This document shows, in pieces, positions 27,956 through 38,166 of a stretch of DNA of 64,000 bases; the stretch's first letter is position 1, and each line of letters begins with the position of its first letter. Origin of the DNA: Paenibacillus sp. E222 (GTDB taxonomy: Bacteria; Bacillota; Bacilli; Paenibacillales; Paenibacillaceae); the NCBI RefSeq assembly GCF_013401555.1, contig NZ_CP058552.1, positions 310,001 through 374,000 on the forward strand, read 5' to 3'. Below the pieces are notes generated by a model. It did no database searches. It had not been told where the DNA came from and worked only from the letters and a program-made list of their open reading frames with translations. Both the position numbers and the translations under genes were made by a program.

Positions 27956-28733
27956 GCCACCATCTCCTCCATTCATCAGCAATGTGTACTTCCTTTCCCA
28001 AAAAAGGTGCATGTCCGCAGGCGGTTAATGTAATTAACTTGGCATGGGGTAATTGATTCATAAGCTCCAATCCAGCACCATAAGGACATATCTTATCCTC
28101 GGTGCCGTGAAAAATAAGAACAGGACAATCTATACTCGGCAGTTGAGACAAACCATTCTCGGTTCGCAACAATTGAAGACCTGCCAGTAATGCTTGGGTT
28201 GTCCAGCTACCCGTATGGGGCAGACGTTCAGCAAGACCCGCCTCCCATTCTTGCTCCGTAAACATCACCTTTCGAAAATTCGTTTCAACTGCATGTCGAT
28301 CCCTTAAGATCCCTTTGATCATCTGCCTAACATATGCATCTGCCAAGCCGCGGTCAAACTCTTCTTTTGAACGGGTAAAACGAGCCGTTGCACCGAACAG
28401 CACAAGGCCATCTGCGTAACCTTTAGCCGCTAGTCTGAGCGCCAGTAAACCTCCAAGCGACCAACCTGATATTAGATGTGGACCTTGGGAAACTCTCTCC
28501 CTGAAAGCTGTTCCTTCAATATCTAACATGTCCCTAACTGCTGTTTCAGTTAAACACAGCATTTCCTCTGGAGAATCCGCAGCACTATAATCTACAGACA
28601 TATGACGAAAATCAGGCAATAACAGGCGAAGACGGTCAAACACAGCATCAGGCATGCTCCATCCCGTTAACCATAATATAGTTCCACTTTTCTCTTGCTC
28701 AATTTGTAGCGGATTATTATTCAAGGCACTCAT
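27942..28733 (-). CDS. bioH: Alpha/beta hydrolase, probable pimeloyl-ACP methyl ester esterase
   Basis: A 263-aa hydrolase with nucleophile elbow GWSLGG, an acid residue in FHGTEDKICP and a histidine in TACGHAPF. Its place between bioF and bioC and the BioC in the same operon argue that it releases the methyl group from pimeloyl-ACP methyl ester, ending chain elongation. The start ATG overlaps the bioF stop (ATGA). Sequence alone cannot separate BioH from other BioC-partner esterases. Confidence 0.82.
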   Translation of the reverse strand: MSALNNNPLQIEQEKSGTILWLTGWSMPDAVFDRLRLLLPDFRHMSVDYSAADSPEEMLCLTETAVRDMLDIEGTAFRERVSQGPHLISGWSLGGLLALRLAAKGYADGLVLFGATARFTRSKEEFDRGLADAYVRQMIKGILRDRHAVETNFRKVMFTEQEWEAGLAERLPHTGSWTTQALLAGLQLLRTENGLSQLPSIDCPVLIFHGTEDKICPYGAGLELMNQLPHAKLITLTACGHAPFLGKEVHIADEWRRWWHDHW

Positions 28734-29908
28734 GAGGTCAGCACTCCTAACTGCAGTCCGATTTTACAGATTTGTACGCTGGCATCATTCAGTTCCTTAG
28801 AGGTATGGTCGGCTGATAAAGAGAAGCGAATTCGGGCCGTGCCATCAGGAACGGTAGGCGGTCGGATGGCAATCCCAGCAATACCACCTGCTTCAAGTGC
28901 CTCACTGAAACGAAGAGCCCCTTCGTTATCACCGACAATGATCGGCACAATAGGGGAATCCCCGGTCCCAACGTGAAATCCGGCATCCCTAAGCGAAGAA
29001 CGAAATAATTGACTTGCCAAGTAGAGGCGTTCGCGGCGCCAATGATCCGCTTTTACCAAAGTTAACGCTGTTGAAATACCAGCTACGAGAGAAGGCGGCA
29101 ATGCCGTTGAATAGATAAGTGGTCTTGCTTTGTTGATGAGAAAGCGGATTAATGTTCGGCTGCCACAGACATAAGCTCCATATAAACCGAATGATTTGCT
29201 AAACGTCCCCATATGCACATCCACATCATGATGCAGACCAAGCTTAAAGCACAGTCCTTCACCCAGTTTCCCGTAGATGCCCCCACTGTGCGCCTCATCC
29301 ACCATCAGCATGGCCCCGTATTCTTGTTTGAGCGCAACGAGCTCTTTCAAGTGTGCTTGATCACCATCCATTGAAAAGACGGCATCCGTGACAATCAGCT
29401 TACGCCGTTTATCCCGATGTTTGTTCAATAATAGCTTCAGATGCTCCATATCATTATGCCGATACCGGGCATGTTCCGCGCGGCTCAGCACAATACCGTC
29501 CACGATGCTGGCATGGTTTAATTGATCACTAAAAACCACATCACCTCGGCCCACGAGTGCACGAATGACACCAGAATTAGCCATATAACCATTTGCAAAA
29601 ACAAGCGCAGCTTCACTATGCTGCCAAGTGGCCAGCGCTTCTTCCAGACGGCCATAAGGCGGTCGATTCCCAGTAACAAGACGAGATGCGCCTGAGCCTC
29701 CTCCTTCGGTAAGAAGCGCCGCGCGAATTGTATCGATGATAGCGGGATGTTGTGCAAGTCCCAGGTAGTCATTGGAGGCCAGGTTGAGGAGCACTCGGTC
29801 CCCCCTCCACGTATACCCAGGACAATCTGGAACCGCGGCACTATCACGCAGGTAACGTTCATTGGAGGCATCAGCCAATAACGCAAGTTCTTTTTCCATC
29901 CAATTCAT
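28730..29908 (-). CDS. bioF: 8-amino-7-oxononanoate synthase
   Basis: A 392-aa PLP enzyme joining pimeloyl-ACP with alanine. Typical features are NLASNDYLGLAQHP, GGSGASRLVTGN, DEAHSGGIYG and the Schiff-base lysine in GTFSKSFGLYGAY. ATG 29908 has AAGGCGG eight bases upstream; an in-frame ATG at 29932 inside the bioB end has no such site. Confidence 0.93.
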   Translation of the reverse strand: MNWMEKELALLADASNERYLRDSAAVPDCPGYTWRGDRVLLNLASNDYLGLAQHPAIIDTIRAALLTEGGGSGASRLVTGNRPPYGRLEEALATWQHSEAALVFANGYMANSGVIRALVGRGDVVFSDQLNHASIVDGIVLSRAEHARYRHNDMEHLKLLLNKHRDKRRKLIVTDAVFSMDGDQAHLKELVALKQEYGAMLMVDEAHSGGIYGKLGEGLCFKLGLHHDVDVHMGTFSKSFGLYGAYVCGSRTLIRFLINKARPLIYSTALPPSLVAGISTALTLVKADHWRRERLYLASQLFRSSLRDAGFHVGTGDSPIVPIIVGDNEGALRFSEALEAGGIAGIAIRPPTVPDGTARIRFSLSADHTSKELNDASVQICKIGLQLGVLTS

Positions 29909-29921
29909 AGTCCGTACCGCC

Positions 29922-30926
29922 TTATAGTGCATTTAACTCAATCTCAAAACCCAGATCTTCAATCATTTGATGATCATTTGATATTTCCTGACCTGCTGTC
30001 GTTAAATAATCACCTACAAAGAGTGAATTAGCAGCATACAGTGACAAAGGTTGCAATGTACGGAGGTTAATCTCGCGTCCACCCGCAACACGAATCTCTT
30101 TAGATGGACAGATGAGCCGAAATAGTGCCAGTACCTTAAGCGCCTTCATAGCCGGAGTGCGTCCTGCTCCTTCCAGAGGGGTCCCCGGTATTGCATTCAG
30201 GAAATTAATCGGAATTGAATCCGCATCAAGCTTACGGAGCGCGAAAGCCATCTCAACAATTTCCTGATTACTCTCACCCATACCAATAATGACACCGGAA
30301 CAGGGAGACATGCCGTATGCTTTTACCTTTTCCACGGTTTCAATTCGCTGGTCATAGGTATGCGTTGTGGTTATCGATGGATAATTGGCCTTACTTGTGT
30401 TCAAGTTGTGATTATATCGGTGCACGCCTGCTTCAGCCAAACGTTCTGCTTGATCGTCCTTCAAGATTCCTAGACAAGCACAGATTTTAAGTGGCATCGT
30501 TTCACGGATTTCTTTTACCGCCTCAACCACTTGATCCAGCTCTTTATTCGTGGGACCTTTGCCTGAAGCTACAATGCAATAGGTTCCTGCTTTACGCGCC
30601 ATAGCTTCATGTGCTCCTGCAAGCAACGTTTCTTTGTCGAGCAAGCTGTATTTCTGGATGGGAGCGGTGGATACGATGGATTGTGAGCAATAGCCGCAGT
30701 CTTCGGGACAATAGCCGCTTTTGGCGTTGATAATCATATTCAGCTTCACTTTTTTGCCGTAAAAATATTGCCTCACTTGGAAAGCCGCTTGCATCAGCGG
30801 CAATACCTCATCGTCGCTTGCTTCAAGCACGGCAAGTCCCTCTTCCATTGTTAAACATTCGCCATTCAACGATCGATTCGCAAGCGACGACCATTCTAGA
30901 TTAGTTACCGTTGTTTTCAACTTCAT
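29922..30926 (-). CDS. bioB: Biotin synthase
   Basis: A 334-aa radical SAM enzyme that inserts sulfur into dethiobiotin. The cluster motif CPEDCGYC (C-x3-C-x2-C) is present, with NHNLNTS and RVAGGREINL. ATG 30926 overlaps the bioD stop and has GGAGGAGG just upstream; the open frame extends to 31064 inside bioD without a ribosome site. Confidence 0.95.
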   Translation of the reverse strand: MKLKTTVTNLEWSSLANRSLNGECLTMEEGLAVLEASDDEVLPLMQAAFQVRQYFYGKKVKLNMIINAKSGYCPEDCGYCSQSIVSTAPIQKYSLLDKETLLAGAHEAMARKAGTYCIVASGKGPTNKELDQVVEAVKEIRETMPLKICACLGILKDDQAERLAEAGVHRYNHNLNTSKANYPSITTTHTYDQRIETVEKVKAYGMSPCSGVIIGMGESNQEIVEMAFALRKLDADSIPINFLNAIPGTPLEGAGRTPAMKALKVLALFRLICPSKEIRVAGGREINLRTLQPLSLYAANSLFVGDYLTTAGQEISNDHQMIEDLGFEIELNAL

Positions 30927-31657
30927 TCCTCCTCCATGGATTGAACTGTTAATGCCTGTCTGATCGGTGTTAACTGGATCGTCTCTCGAATGACCTGGAT
31001 CAACAATTCTGTATTTATTTCGTCCATTAAGCGAGGAAAACGTCCAAGAAAGGGGATGCCGCAATAACGTTCAATCAGCTCCGCGTTTGTTGTGATGCTG
31101 GAGTCGTTATAAATCTCGTCAGATTCACCATCGTTCAGAATAAAACCTACGATCTTAATCCCATGCTGCTGCAGGTATGACACTGTAAGAAGTGTATGAT
31201 TAATCGTACCTAAACCTGTCCGTGCAACGATCAGGGCCGGTGTCCGTAGCTTCGAGATCAAATCCACCACAAAAGAGTCTTCGGTCAGAGGGACAGCGAC
31301 ACCGCCTGCTCCTTCAATGAGTACCGATTCGTATCGATCTGCCAGCGGCTGACCCGCACTGATTATTTCCTGTAGCGTAATTTCCACCTCATCCTGCTTG
31401 GCAGCTAGCATCGGGGTCAGTGGAGCTTGGAACGTAAATGGCGCCACATGCTCGGCACGCTCATCAATTCCGGTGTATTGCAACAGGCGTTCTGCATCGG
31501 TTTCTCCACTGCCAAGAAGTGCACCGGATTGCACAGGCTTCCAGACGCCTATATTCCGCTTTTCAGCACGAAGCGCAGCAACAAGAGCCCCTGTAACGAT
31601 TGTTTTTCCAACCCCTGTGTCCGTACCAGTTACAAATAATCCGGGAAATACATTCAT
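30923..31657 (-). CDS. bioD: Dethiobiotin synthetase
   Basis: A 244-aa ATP-dependent carboxylase that closes the ureido ring. It has P-loop [11 protein letters not shown] (11-21), VWKPVQSG and [10 protein letters not shown]. Overlaps bioA by four bases (ATGA). Confidence 0.95.
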   Translation of the reverse strand: MNVFPGLFVTGTDTGVGKTIVTGALVAALRAEKRNIGVWKPVQSGALLGSGETDAERLLQYTGIDERAEHVAPFTFQAPLTPMLAAKQDEVEITLQEIISAGQPLADRYESVLIEGAGGVAVPLTEDSFVVDLISKLRTPALIVARTGLGTINHTLLTVSYLQQHGIKIVGFILNDGESDEIYNDSSITTNAELIERYCGIPFLGRFPRLMDEINTELLIQVIRETIQLTPIRQALTVQSMEEE

Positions 31658-33012
31658 GATTTCGAACCACCTTCGGTAACGTCAACAATGGATTGCATCA
31701 AGATATCAATCATTGCTTCAAGCTCAGCTTCTGTGCTAGCGAGAGGAGGCATGAACACAACAACATTGCCAAGGGGTCTCGTAAGCATGCCAAGCTCTCT
31801 GGCCCGCTCCGTTACCCGAACACCAATTCGTTCGGCCCAATCGTACGGTTCCCGAGTTGCTTTATCCCGTACAAGCTCAATTCCTAACATCAGTCCCTTT
31901 TGCCTGATATCCCCGACGTGCGGAGAACCTTTAAGTACTGAGAGCTTCTGCTCGACAAAAGCCGCCTTTGCTCTTACACCTTCCACCAGGTTGCGCTCTT
32001 CAAATCGTTTCAAGTTAGCCAAAGCAACAGCGCAGCCGAGCGGGTTACCTGTGAAGGAATGACCGTGGAAAAATGTTTTTTGCTCTTCATAATCGGCATA
32101 AAATGCGCTGTACACCTCATCTGTTGCCAGTGTCGCAGCCACAGGTAAGTAGCCGCCTGTAAGGCCTTTGCCTATCACCATCAAGTCAGGTGACACTTCT
32201 TCGAGATCACAAGCAAACATTGCACCTGTTCTACCGAAACCTGTCGCCACCTCATCGGCGATGAATAGTATGTCATATGTAAGGCAAAGTGCTGCCATCT
32301 CGCGGAGACAGCCCTCTGGCATAATCAGGATGCCGCTAGCTCCTTGCACAATCGGCTCCACGATAATAGCCGCGATTTCATCTGCACTCGTTTCAAGTAC
32401 ATTACGTAATGCGGTTAACGTAGCTTCCATGGCTTCCCGCTCGCCATCCTCATATCGATAGACGTAAGGATATGGAATGACATGAGTAGGAAACAGCATG
32501 GGACGGAACACATCGTGGTACAACGGAATTGCACCGACACTCACCGCACCAATCGTATCTCCGTGATAGGCTTGATTCATCGTGATAAACTTCGTTTTAC
32601 CAGTTTCTCCTCGATTCTTCCAGTATTGAAACGCCATTTTCACTGCGATCTCGACACCAGTTGCTCCCGAATCGGAATAAAATACTTTATTTAATCCCTC
32701 TGGGGAAATCTCTACTAGTTTCTCAGCAAGTTCAATAGCTGGCACATTAGCCATTCCGAGTAACGTAGAATGTGCAACACGTTCCAACTGATCCGTTATG
32801 GCCTGGTTCAGCTCGGGTATGTTATGTCCGTGAACATTAAGCCAAACCGAGGAGAAGCCATCATAATAAGCACGTCCCTGGACGTCATAGAGCATGACGC
32901 CTTCGCCTCGTTCAATGATGAGAGGATCAGAGTTATTGTAATCTTTCATTTGCGTAAAAGGGTTCCATAAATGAGCCTTATTTTTGGCTGCAAGCCGTTC
33001 ATAATGTGTCAC
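31654..33012 (-). CDS. bioA: Adenosylmethionine-8-amino-7-oxononanoate aminotransferase
   Basis: A 452-aa class III PLP aminotransferase, first gene of the biotin operon. It has [12 protein letters not shown] at the start, [24 protein letters not shown] and the PLP lysine in [12 protein letters not shown]. The start is GTG 33012 with GGAAGGTG upstream. The BirA box lies just in front. Confidence 0.95.
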   Translation of the reverse strand: MTHYERLAAKNKAHLWNPFTQMKDYNNSDPLIIERGEGVMLYDVQGRAYYDGFSSVWLNVHGHNIPELNQAITDQLERVAHSTLLGMANVPAIELAEKLVEISPEGLNKVFYSDSGATGVEIAVKMAFQYWKNRGETGKTKFITMNQAYHGDTIGAVSVGAIPLYHDVFRPMLFPTHVIPYPYVYRYEDGEREAMEATLTALRNVLETSADEIAAIIVEPIVQGASGILIMPEGCLREMAALCLTYDILFIADEVATGFGRTGAMFACDLEEVSPDLMVIGKGLTGGYLPVAATLATDEVYSAFYADYEEQKTFFHGHSFTGNPLGCAVALANLKRFEERNLVEGVRAKAAFVEQKLSVLKGSPHVGDIRQKGLMLGIELVRDKATREPYDWAERIGVRVTERARELGMLTRPLGNVVVFMPPLASTEAELEAMIDILMQSIVDVTEGGSKS

Positions 33013-33039
33013 AAGATATCACCTTCCGTAAGAGCATTT

Positions 33040-33077
33040 CAATTGTTAACCAAAAATATTATTTAGGTTAACAATTG
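33040..33077 (-). promoter_or_regulatory. BirA operator of the biotin operon
   Basis: CAATTGTTAACC (33040-33051) and GGTTAACAATTG (33066-33077) are perfect 12-base arms around a 14-base AT-rich spacer. This is the classic BirA box TTGTTAAC-N14/15-GTTAACAA. It lies 28 bases before the bioA start, so biotinyl-AMP-loaded BirA should block the operon. Confidence 0.95.
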
Positions 33078-33210
33078 AATGTTGACATCTTATCAGACAA
33101 AAACTTTCCTGTAAAGAGAATCATTTCAGAGTTAGAATCCTCTGTCTTCACTCTGTCTGCATGGATTGAACTCGAAGTTTCCCCTCGTAGAGGGTTTGCC
33201 TAATACAAAA

Positions 33211-33281
33211 AAACACGCCTGCTTCGGCGTGTTTGGTCTAAATTACATACAAAAACAAAAAAAACGGCATCTCTGCCGTTT
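33211..33281 (-). terminator. Two tandem terminators after cbiX
   Basis: Read leftward, AAACGGCA/TGCCGTTT (33281-33262) is followed by T-rich sequence, and AAACACGCC/GGCGTGTTT (33234-33211) by another T-run. They insulate the biotin promoter from cbiX transcription. Confidence 0.85.
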
Positions 33282-33344
33282 GGTGTTTAAGCTATTGTTA
33301 GAGAGAACGGAAATAATCGCTAGCAGCGACCTGCTTTCCCTATC

Positions 33345-34124
33345 CTAAACCTTAACCTCATTACATCTTTCCAGTAAACGTTGAATTTGGCGCTCCAGCC
33401 ACGTCCCTAATAGCGGATGTGGAAGCAGCGTCTCACCACTATACGCGTAATCCAGCTCCTTCAGTCGGCTCGGAATCACTTTCATAGTGAAATAACCGGC
33501 ACTCAAAAACAACGGCGCCACAATAACCCGGCTCCCCCGCTCTTCACTCCAGTATTTCGCCTTGCTGTACACACTGTCCGGATTTAGCAGCGCATAATCG
33601 GTATGAGCAACACCGCTGACTTCCTGCACCCGCTGTGCGAGTGAAGAAATACCCGCTTCCCAGCGCTGACGGAATCCATCGTGAATACTCCCATGTCCGA
33701 CTAGCAGAATCGTCTCCTGTTCTGGCTGCTGCGACAGGGCCTTTACCTTGTCCCAGACCATGACCGCAATATCCGGGTCGTTATCCACAGGATAGCCGAA
33801 GTGGACTTGTGCTTTCACCTCAAAGGGTTCCAGATCCGTCTCACGCTCCGGAGCGTCTTTGGCACCGATGGCATACTCAATCTCATCCACATGTGTACTA
33901 CCGGACGATACAAACAGAGGTACGACCAATATATCAGTTACGCCCTGTGCTTCCAGTCGGTTGATACCGTCCTGGATCAGGCGTCCTTCCACCAGTTCAA
34001 GAAACCCGGCTTCAACGGGCAATGATTCAGGCAGATTCAACCGGGAGACCGCGTCATCGACGGATTCTACCCAGGTCTTCTCCTGAGAACCGTGACTAAT
34101 GATGAGTACACCCGGTTTCTTCAT
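33345..34124 (-). CDS. CbiX/SirB-family sirohydrochlorin chelatase
   Basis: A 259-aa type II chelatase with two related halves: ISHGSQEKTW near residue 9 and LLVGHGSIHDGF near 143, each with a metal-binding histidine, plus VPLFVSSGSTHVDE and APLFLSAGYFTMK. Such proteins insert Fe or Co into sirohydrochlorin for siroheme or cobalamin. No other tetrapyrrole gene is nearby, so the metal cannot be decided. It follows yerC by two bases. Confidence 0.85.
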   Translation of the reverse strand: MKKPGVLIISHGSQEKTWVESVDDAVSRLNLPESLPVEAGFLELVEGRLIQDGINRLEAQGVTDILVVPLFVSSGSTHVDEIEYAIGAKDAPERETDLEPFEVKAQVHFGYPVDNDPDIAVMVWDKVKALSQQPEQETILLVGHGSIHDGFRQRWEAGISSLAQRVQEVSGVAHTDYALLNPDSVYSKAKYWSEERGSRVIVAPLFLSAGYFTMKVIPSRLKELDYAYSGETLLPHPLLGTWLERQIQRLLERCNEVKV

Positions 34125-34126
34125 CC

Positions 34127-34417
34127 TTATCGTCCCAGGCGTTCCAGCGTCATTTTATAACCGTCATTACCGTAGTTCAGGCAGCGTTTTACACGAGAGA
34201 TCGTGGCTGTGCTTGCACCTGTCTCCGCTTCAATCTGGTTATAAGTATTTCCTTTGCCAAGCATACGTGCTACTTCCAGCCGCTGGGACATGGATTGAAT
34301 CTCGTTTACCGTGCAGAGGTCATCAAAAAACACATAACACTCTTCAATATCTTTCAGAGTCAAAATAGCCTCAAATAATTGTTCAATGCTTTTATCATTT
34401 AGCTTTTTCAGCTGCAT
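34127..34417 (-). CDS. yerC: YerC/TrpR-like regulator
   Basis: A 96-aa protein of the TrpR-related YerC/YecD family, with helix-turn-helix GNTYNQIEAETGASTATISR near 55-74. AlphaT-helical throughout. It heads a two-gene unit with the chelatase gene; ligand and targets are unknown. Confidence 0.9.
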   Translation of the reverse strand: MQLKKLNDKSIEQLFEAILTLKDIEECYVFFDDLCTVNEIQSMSQRLEVARMLGKGNTYNQIEAETGASTATISRVKRCLNYGNDGYKMTLERLGR

Positions 34418-34865
34418 TTCATCATCATCCCCTAGCGGTTACTGTGTACCTTCATTGTACCCAGCCTGAGTTGGTATTTCAAGCGTTAACGATTTCACGC
34501 ACTACAGAATAAAAATACATGTTACCGCTTTCATATAGCATAAATGTCCTCCGTGCGCGCACAATCCTCCTCTTTCTTACGATTTTCCCTCTTTTTCCGT
34601 GTATATTTCCTATTAATTATGTAGGAATTATCAAATTTAAAATGTGACAATTTTGTGTCGGAAAAATATAATTCCACTGTGAAGCTGGCATCCTCTCTGC
34701 GCCCAAATCCGCAAATATCCCGTTTTACGGGATACTCGCCTACGCCGTCTCTCCGCTAATGACATACAGTATAGCAAAAGGGAGTTCCGACTCGGTCTGT
34801 TATGCACGTCCAGCAGCTGAAGGAACGCAATTCCGAAATCCAACATAGAAGGAACGTGATAGTTC
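34418..34865. other. Intergenic region before the YqfQ-like gene
   Basis: About 450 bases, AT-rich, between divergent genes. Short GC-rich patches near 34676-34760 show no long hairpin. No riboswitch or coding frame is supported. Confidence 0.45.
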
Positions 34866-35492
34866 ATGCCACAGCATTATTATCACCGCCAGCCTGCTCC
34901 ACGGCAGCGTCCGTCTTCCCATACGCAACGGCAGGCCCATTCTTCTGCCTATATGCCGCCACGGGCATTGAATGAAGCTCAGGTTCAACCCATGTATCCT
35001 GGAGTAGAGCCTTACTACCCTCAATTCCAAGAGGTTGAAGCATCCGGACTTGTACCTTATAGTCCAGGTGGCCCGGGGGGACCTGGTGGAAACTTTTTCG
35101 GCGGGGGAGCTCCTGTTGCTCCCCCTGTTCCGGTGGAAGCGCCTGCGTCTTCCTCAGGCTTTTCCCTGGCCAACATCGGGGAACTGAAAGGAATGATCGA
35201 CCGTTTTGGTGGAATTGATGGCATCATGAACGGAATCGGCAAAATGCAAAAGGTCGTTGGTGGCTTCCAGCAGATGGCACCCATGATGAAACTGGTGATG
35301 GGGATTCTGCCTTTTGGAAAAGGAAAAAAGAGCAGCAGTCTTGCGGATAAAGATTATGAAGAGTATTCGCCACCTCGCTCACGCAAACGTCGTAAAAAAA
35401 CGACCTCTGCTCCTCGCAAACGGAACACGAGTAGTAAAACGGGCCGGAATAAATCCAATTCCACCAAACGTCGTCCCAAAAAAAGCAAATAA
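34866..35492 (+). CDS. YqfQ/VrrA-like protein, Pro/Gly-rich with basic tail
   Basis: A 208-aa protein. The N-terminus is Gln/Pro/Tyr-rich (HYYHRQPAPRQRP), then a Gly/Pro run (PGGPGGPGGNFFGGGAP), a hydrophobic central segment with GMIDRFGGIDGIMNGIGKMQK, and a strongly basic Lys/Arg/Ser tail (residues about 165-208). This resembles YqfQ-like proteins, some of which are spore or envelope associated. Function unknown. Confidence 0.7.
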   Translation: MPQHYYHRQPAPRQRPSSHTQRQAHSSAYMPPRALNEAQVQPMYPGVEPYYPQFQEVEASGLVPYSPGGPGGPGGNFFGGGAPVAPPVPVEAPASSSGFSLANIGELKGMIDRFGGIDGIMNGIGKMQKVVGGFQQMAPMMKLVMGILPFGKGKKSSSLADKDYEEYSPPRSRKRRKKTTSAPRKRNTSSKTGRNKSNSTKRRPKKSK

Positions 35493-35674
35493 CTCTAAAA
35501 TTTTTCCCAGGTGCCCTCTTACATAAGGGGGTGCCTTAATCCACTTCCATCTATTCTCCCCATCAATTCACTCATTCTTTAATATAAGAGAATTTTCCTA
35601 ACCATTTTTTAAGAACCTATGTTCTTATTCCCGTAAATTGAGGTATACTGAGTTATAGATAAAGGAGGCGGATT

Positions 35675-36766
35675 ATGGAACTGTTCAAAGACAAATATAC
35701 TCCCGCATTAATCGACCGGACAGGGGAATGGTTACACCAATTCTACCCCAAGTTGGACAAACAGCAATTTCGTGAACTTGTATTTGCCGAAGGCTGGGGA
35801 GAGCTGGAATTCAAAGCTCGTATCCGCCGCATTACGTCGGCATTGACCGAAGTTCTCCCTGACAACTATGAAGAGGCATTACACGTGATTGAGCAGGCCG
35901 CACCGCATATGCGAGGGGTCGAGTATCTGTTCGTTCCCGATTTTATTGAAGTCAACGGACTTGCGCCGGAAAACTACGAACTATCCATGAAATACTTGAC
36001 CCTCTTCACACCTTATTCCAGTTCCGAGTTCGCGGTACGCCCTTTTATTGAACGATACCCGATCGAAACGATGAAACGCATGATGGAATGGACGGGCAGT
36101 CCGAATGAACATATACGCAGGCTTGCCAGTGAAGGCAGCCGTCCACGTCTTCCATGGGGTTCCAAACTTCGGGGGTTCATCACCGATCCAACACCCGTAC
36201 TTCCCATTCTGCATGAATTGAAGCAGGACGAATCCCTGTATGTCCGAAAAAGTGTAGCCAACCACCTGAACGACATCTCGAAAGACCACCCTGAACTGGT
36301 CCTGGATTTGGCCTCCAGCTGGTACGGACAACATGAGCATACGGACTGGATCGTTCGCCATGCAAGCCGCTCTTTGCTGAAAAAGGGACATCCGAAGGCG
36401 CTGAGCCTCTTTGGTTATGTCGAGCAGGATGCGACACATATCGAGCATCTTCAGCTTGCAAGAGATACCGTAGCCATCGGGGAAGATCTTCATTTCTCTT
36501 TTGATGTGGTAAATAAAAGTGGTCAGTCACAGATGCTGCGAATCGAATATGAAATCGGATATATGAAAGCCAATGGCAAGCAGGCACCCAAGCGGTTCAA
36601 ATGCTCTGACAAAACCTTCCCTACAGGGAGAACCAAGGTTGCAACGAAGCAATCGTTCAAAGTCATTACGACGAGAAAGCATTACGCTGGTTTGCATACG
36701 CTAACGATTGTCGTTAATGGACAACCTGCCGCTACGGCCACATTTGTATTGGAGCAAGCAGAGTAA
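35675..36766 (+). CDS. DNA alkylation repair glycosylase, AlkC type
   Basis: A 363-aa protein with HEAT-like helical repeats (residues about 1-240) containing SEGSRPRLPWG and RKSVANHLNDISKDHP. A beta-rich C-terminal domain (about 250-363) fits the Ig-like domain reported for AlkC. AlkC/AlkD proteins excise cationic N-alkylpurines such as 3-methyladenine without base flipping into a pocket. AAAGGAGG precedes the ATG. It stands alone with a terminator behind it. Confidence 0.85.
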   Translation: MELFKDKYTPALIDRTGEWLHQFYPKLDKQQFRELVFAEGWGELEFKARIRRITSALTEVLPDNYEEALHVIEQAAPHMRGVEYLFVPDFIEVNGLAPENYELSMKYLTLFTPYSSSEFAVRPFIERYPIETMKRMMEWTGSPNEHIRRLASEGSRPRLPWGSKLRGFITDPTPVLPILHELKQDESLYVRKSVANHLNDISKDHPELVLDLASSWYGQHEHTDWIVRHASRSLLKKGHPKALSLFGYVEQDATHIEHLQLARDTVAIGEDLHFSFDVVNKSGQSQMLRIEYEIGYMKANGKQAPKRFKCSDKTFPTGRTKVATKQSFKVITTRKHYAGLHTLTIVVNGQPAATATFVLEQAE

Positions 36767-36881
36767 ACTACCCTATGCTGTAGCCATCCAACTTATCATG
36801 AAAACGTGGCACGGTTCATTTTATGATATGCATCCCATGTTCAAATTCAGCTCATAGAATCCATTCATCGAGAAATTCCCC

Positions 36882-36909
36882 AAGGCGTCTTCACTACTGA
36901 AGATGCCTT
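36882..36909 (+). terminator. Terminator of the AlkC-type gene
   Basis: AAGGCGTCTTCA and TGAAGATGCCTT form a 12-bp stem with one G-U pair and a 4-base loop, followed by TTTACTATTTT. Confidence 0.75.
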
Positions 36910-36958
36910 TTACTATTTTCACTCTGTTCGTAGCAGCCAAATATCCTTCAAAATAAAG

Positions 36959-37054
36959 TTATGCACATGTTGCTTCTTCATTTATCTTATCCACATGTGG
37001 ACATCTATTCCGAAAACCAATCTATATGTACTCCTATTTGCCCTCTTATACACA
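36959..37054 (+). repeat. Cluster of three exact DnaA-box sequences
   Basis: TTATGCACA (36959-36967), TTATCCACA (36987-36995) and TTATACACA (37046-37054) all match TTATNCACA on the plus strand within 96 bases. A divergent fourth (ATGTCCACA, minus strand) lies at 36996-37004. The gene-free stretch lies 3' of corA. Confidence 0.6.
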
Positions 37055-37072
37055 TCGTACACAGGCTAAAGA

Positions 37073-37092
37073 AGCGATCTGTGCAGATCGCT
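37073..37092 (-). terminator. Hairpin after corA, probable terminator
   Basis: AGCGATCT and AGATCGCT form an 8-bp stem with loop GTGC; TTCTTT follows on the minus strand. Confidence 0.6.
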
Positions 37093-37126
37093 AACTCTTC
37101 GCTTGCTATCCAATTGCTAGTCTTTC

Positions 37127-38086
37127 TTATTTAAACCAGCCCCGCTTCACAAACCAGGCCACCATGCTTCCGCCCAGAACAAACATCAGCAGCAGCACAG
37201 CTCCATACCCAAACTTCCATTGCAGCTCAGGCATATAAGCAAAGTTCATGCCATAGATCCCCGCGATCAGCGTCAGTGGCATAAAGACTGTTGTAATTAC
37301 GGTGAGGGTCTTCATAATCTGGTTCATTCGATTGGAATTCAAGGAGATGTAACTGTCACGCAGGTCAGCCGTCATTTCCCGATCAGCTTCAATCATGTCT
37401 GTCAGCTTCAACAAATGATCATAGATATCGGTAAAATAAACGGTATGCTCCCCAGTTCGCTGCACATGCTGAGAATTGACTACCCGATAGAGCAGATCCC
37501 GCATGGGCACTACCGTCCGTCTAAGCTTCAGCAATCGACTGCGCAAGTCGAACACCTGATTCATCAGGTCTTCCACCGACTCCTTGCCGCCCCGGTTCTC
37601 CAGTTCAGCCAGCTCATCCTCAATGGCAAATAGAGACGGGAAATAATGATCGACCAACTTGTCCATCACCGTATACGCCGCTGCCACCGGGCCTCGGGCC
37701 CAAATGGTTCGTTCATGCGCATGATGCAGCAATCGCTCCCAAGCTTCATCGACTTCCTCCAGGGCCCCGTGATGATAGGATACCAGGAAGTTTGCACCCA
37801 GAAACAGGTCCACCTCTTCCGCTTCCAATGTGGTCGGATTCAATGCATGCAGCACGAGGAACTGCAAATTGTCATAATAATCGAGCTTGGGTCGCTGCAA
37901 CACATGCATACAATCCTCAATAGCTAATGGATGAAAATGAAAATATGTATCCAGTAACTTGCTTTCCTCTTCGGAAGGCTGATTGAAATCTGCCCATACC
38001 CAGGCGTAATCCTGCAGATCCAGCTGTGTCAGCGGTACATTTACAGATACCTGATGATCCCGTGAGATGGCGAGTGTACGAATCAT
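37127..38086 (-). CDS. corA: CorA-family Mg2+/divalent cation transporter
   Basis: A 319-aa protein. A large cytoplasmic N-terminal domain with a long coiled helix is followed by two C-terminal membrane helices. The pore signature YGMNF is present near residue 280 (IAGIYGMNF), then a second helix and a basic end (VKRGWFK). It forms pentamers that take up Mg2+ or other divalent ions. It is flanked on both sides by DnaA-box-like clusters; no M-box riboswitch was seen upstream. Confidence 0.93.
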   Translation of the reverse strand: MIRTLAISRDHQVSVNVPLTQLDLQDYAWVWADFNQPSEEESKLLDTYFHFHPLAIEDCMHVLQRPKLDYYDNLQFLVLHALNPTTLEAEEVDLFLGANFLVSYHHGALEEVDEAWERLLHHAHERTIWARGPVAAAYTVMDKLVDHYFPSLFAIEDELAELENRGGKESVEDLMNQVFDLRSRLLKLRRTVVPMRDLLYRVVNSQHVQRTGEHTVYFTDIYDHLLKLTDMIEADREMTADLRDSYISLNSNRMNQIMKTLTVITTVFMPLTLIAGIYGMNFAYMPELQWKFGYGAVLLLMFVLGGSMVAWFVKRGWFK

Positions 38087-38166
38087 AAATTAGACCACGT
38101 CCTTGTCTTGTATCCTTTACGCTATTGCACAACTTTAACCATTGAACCGTCCCCTGCAACAGCCCA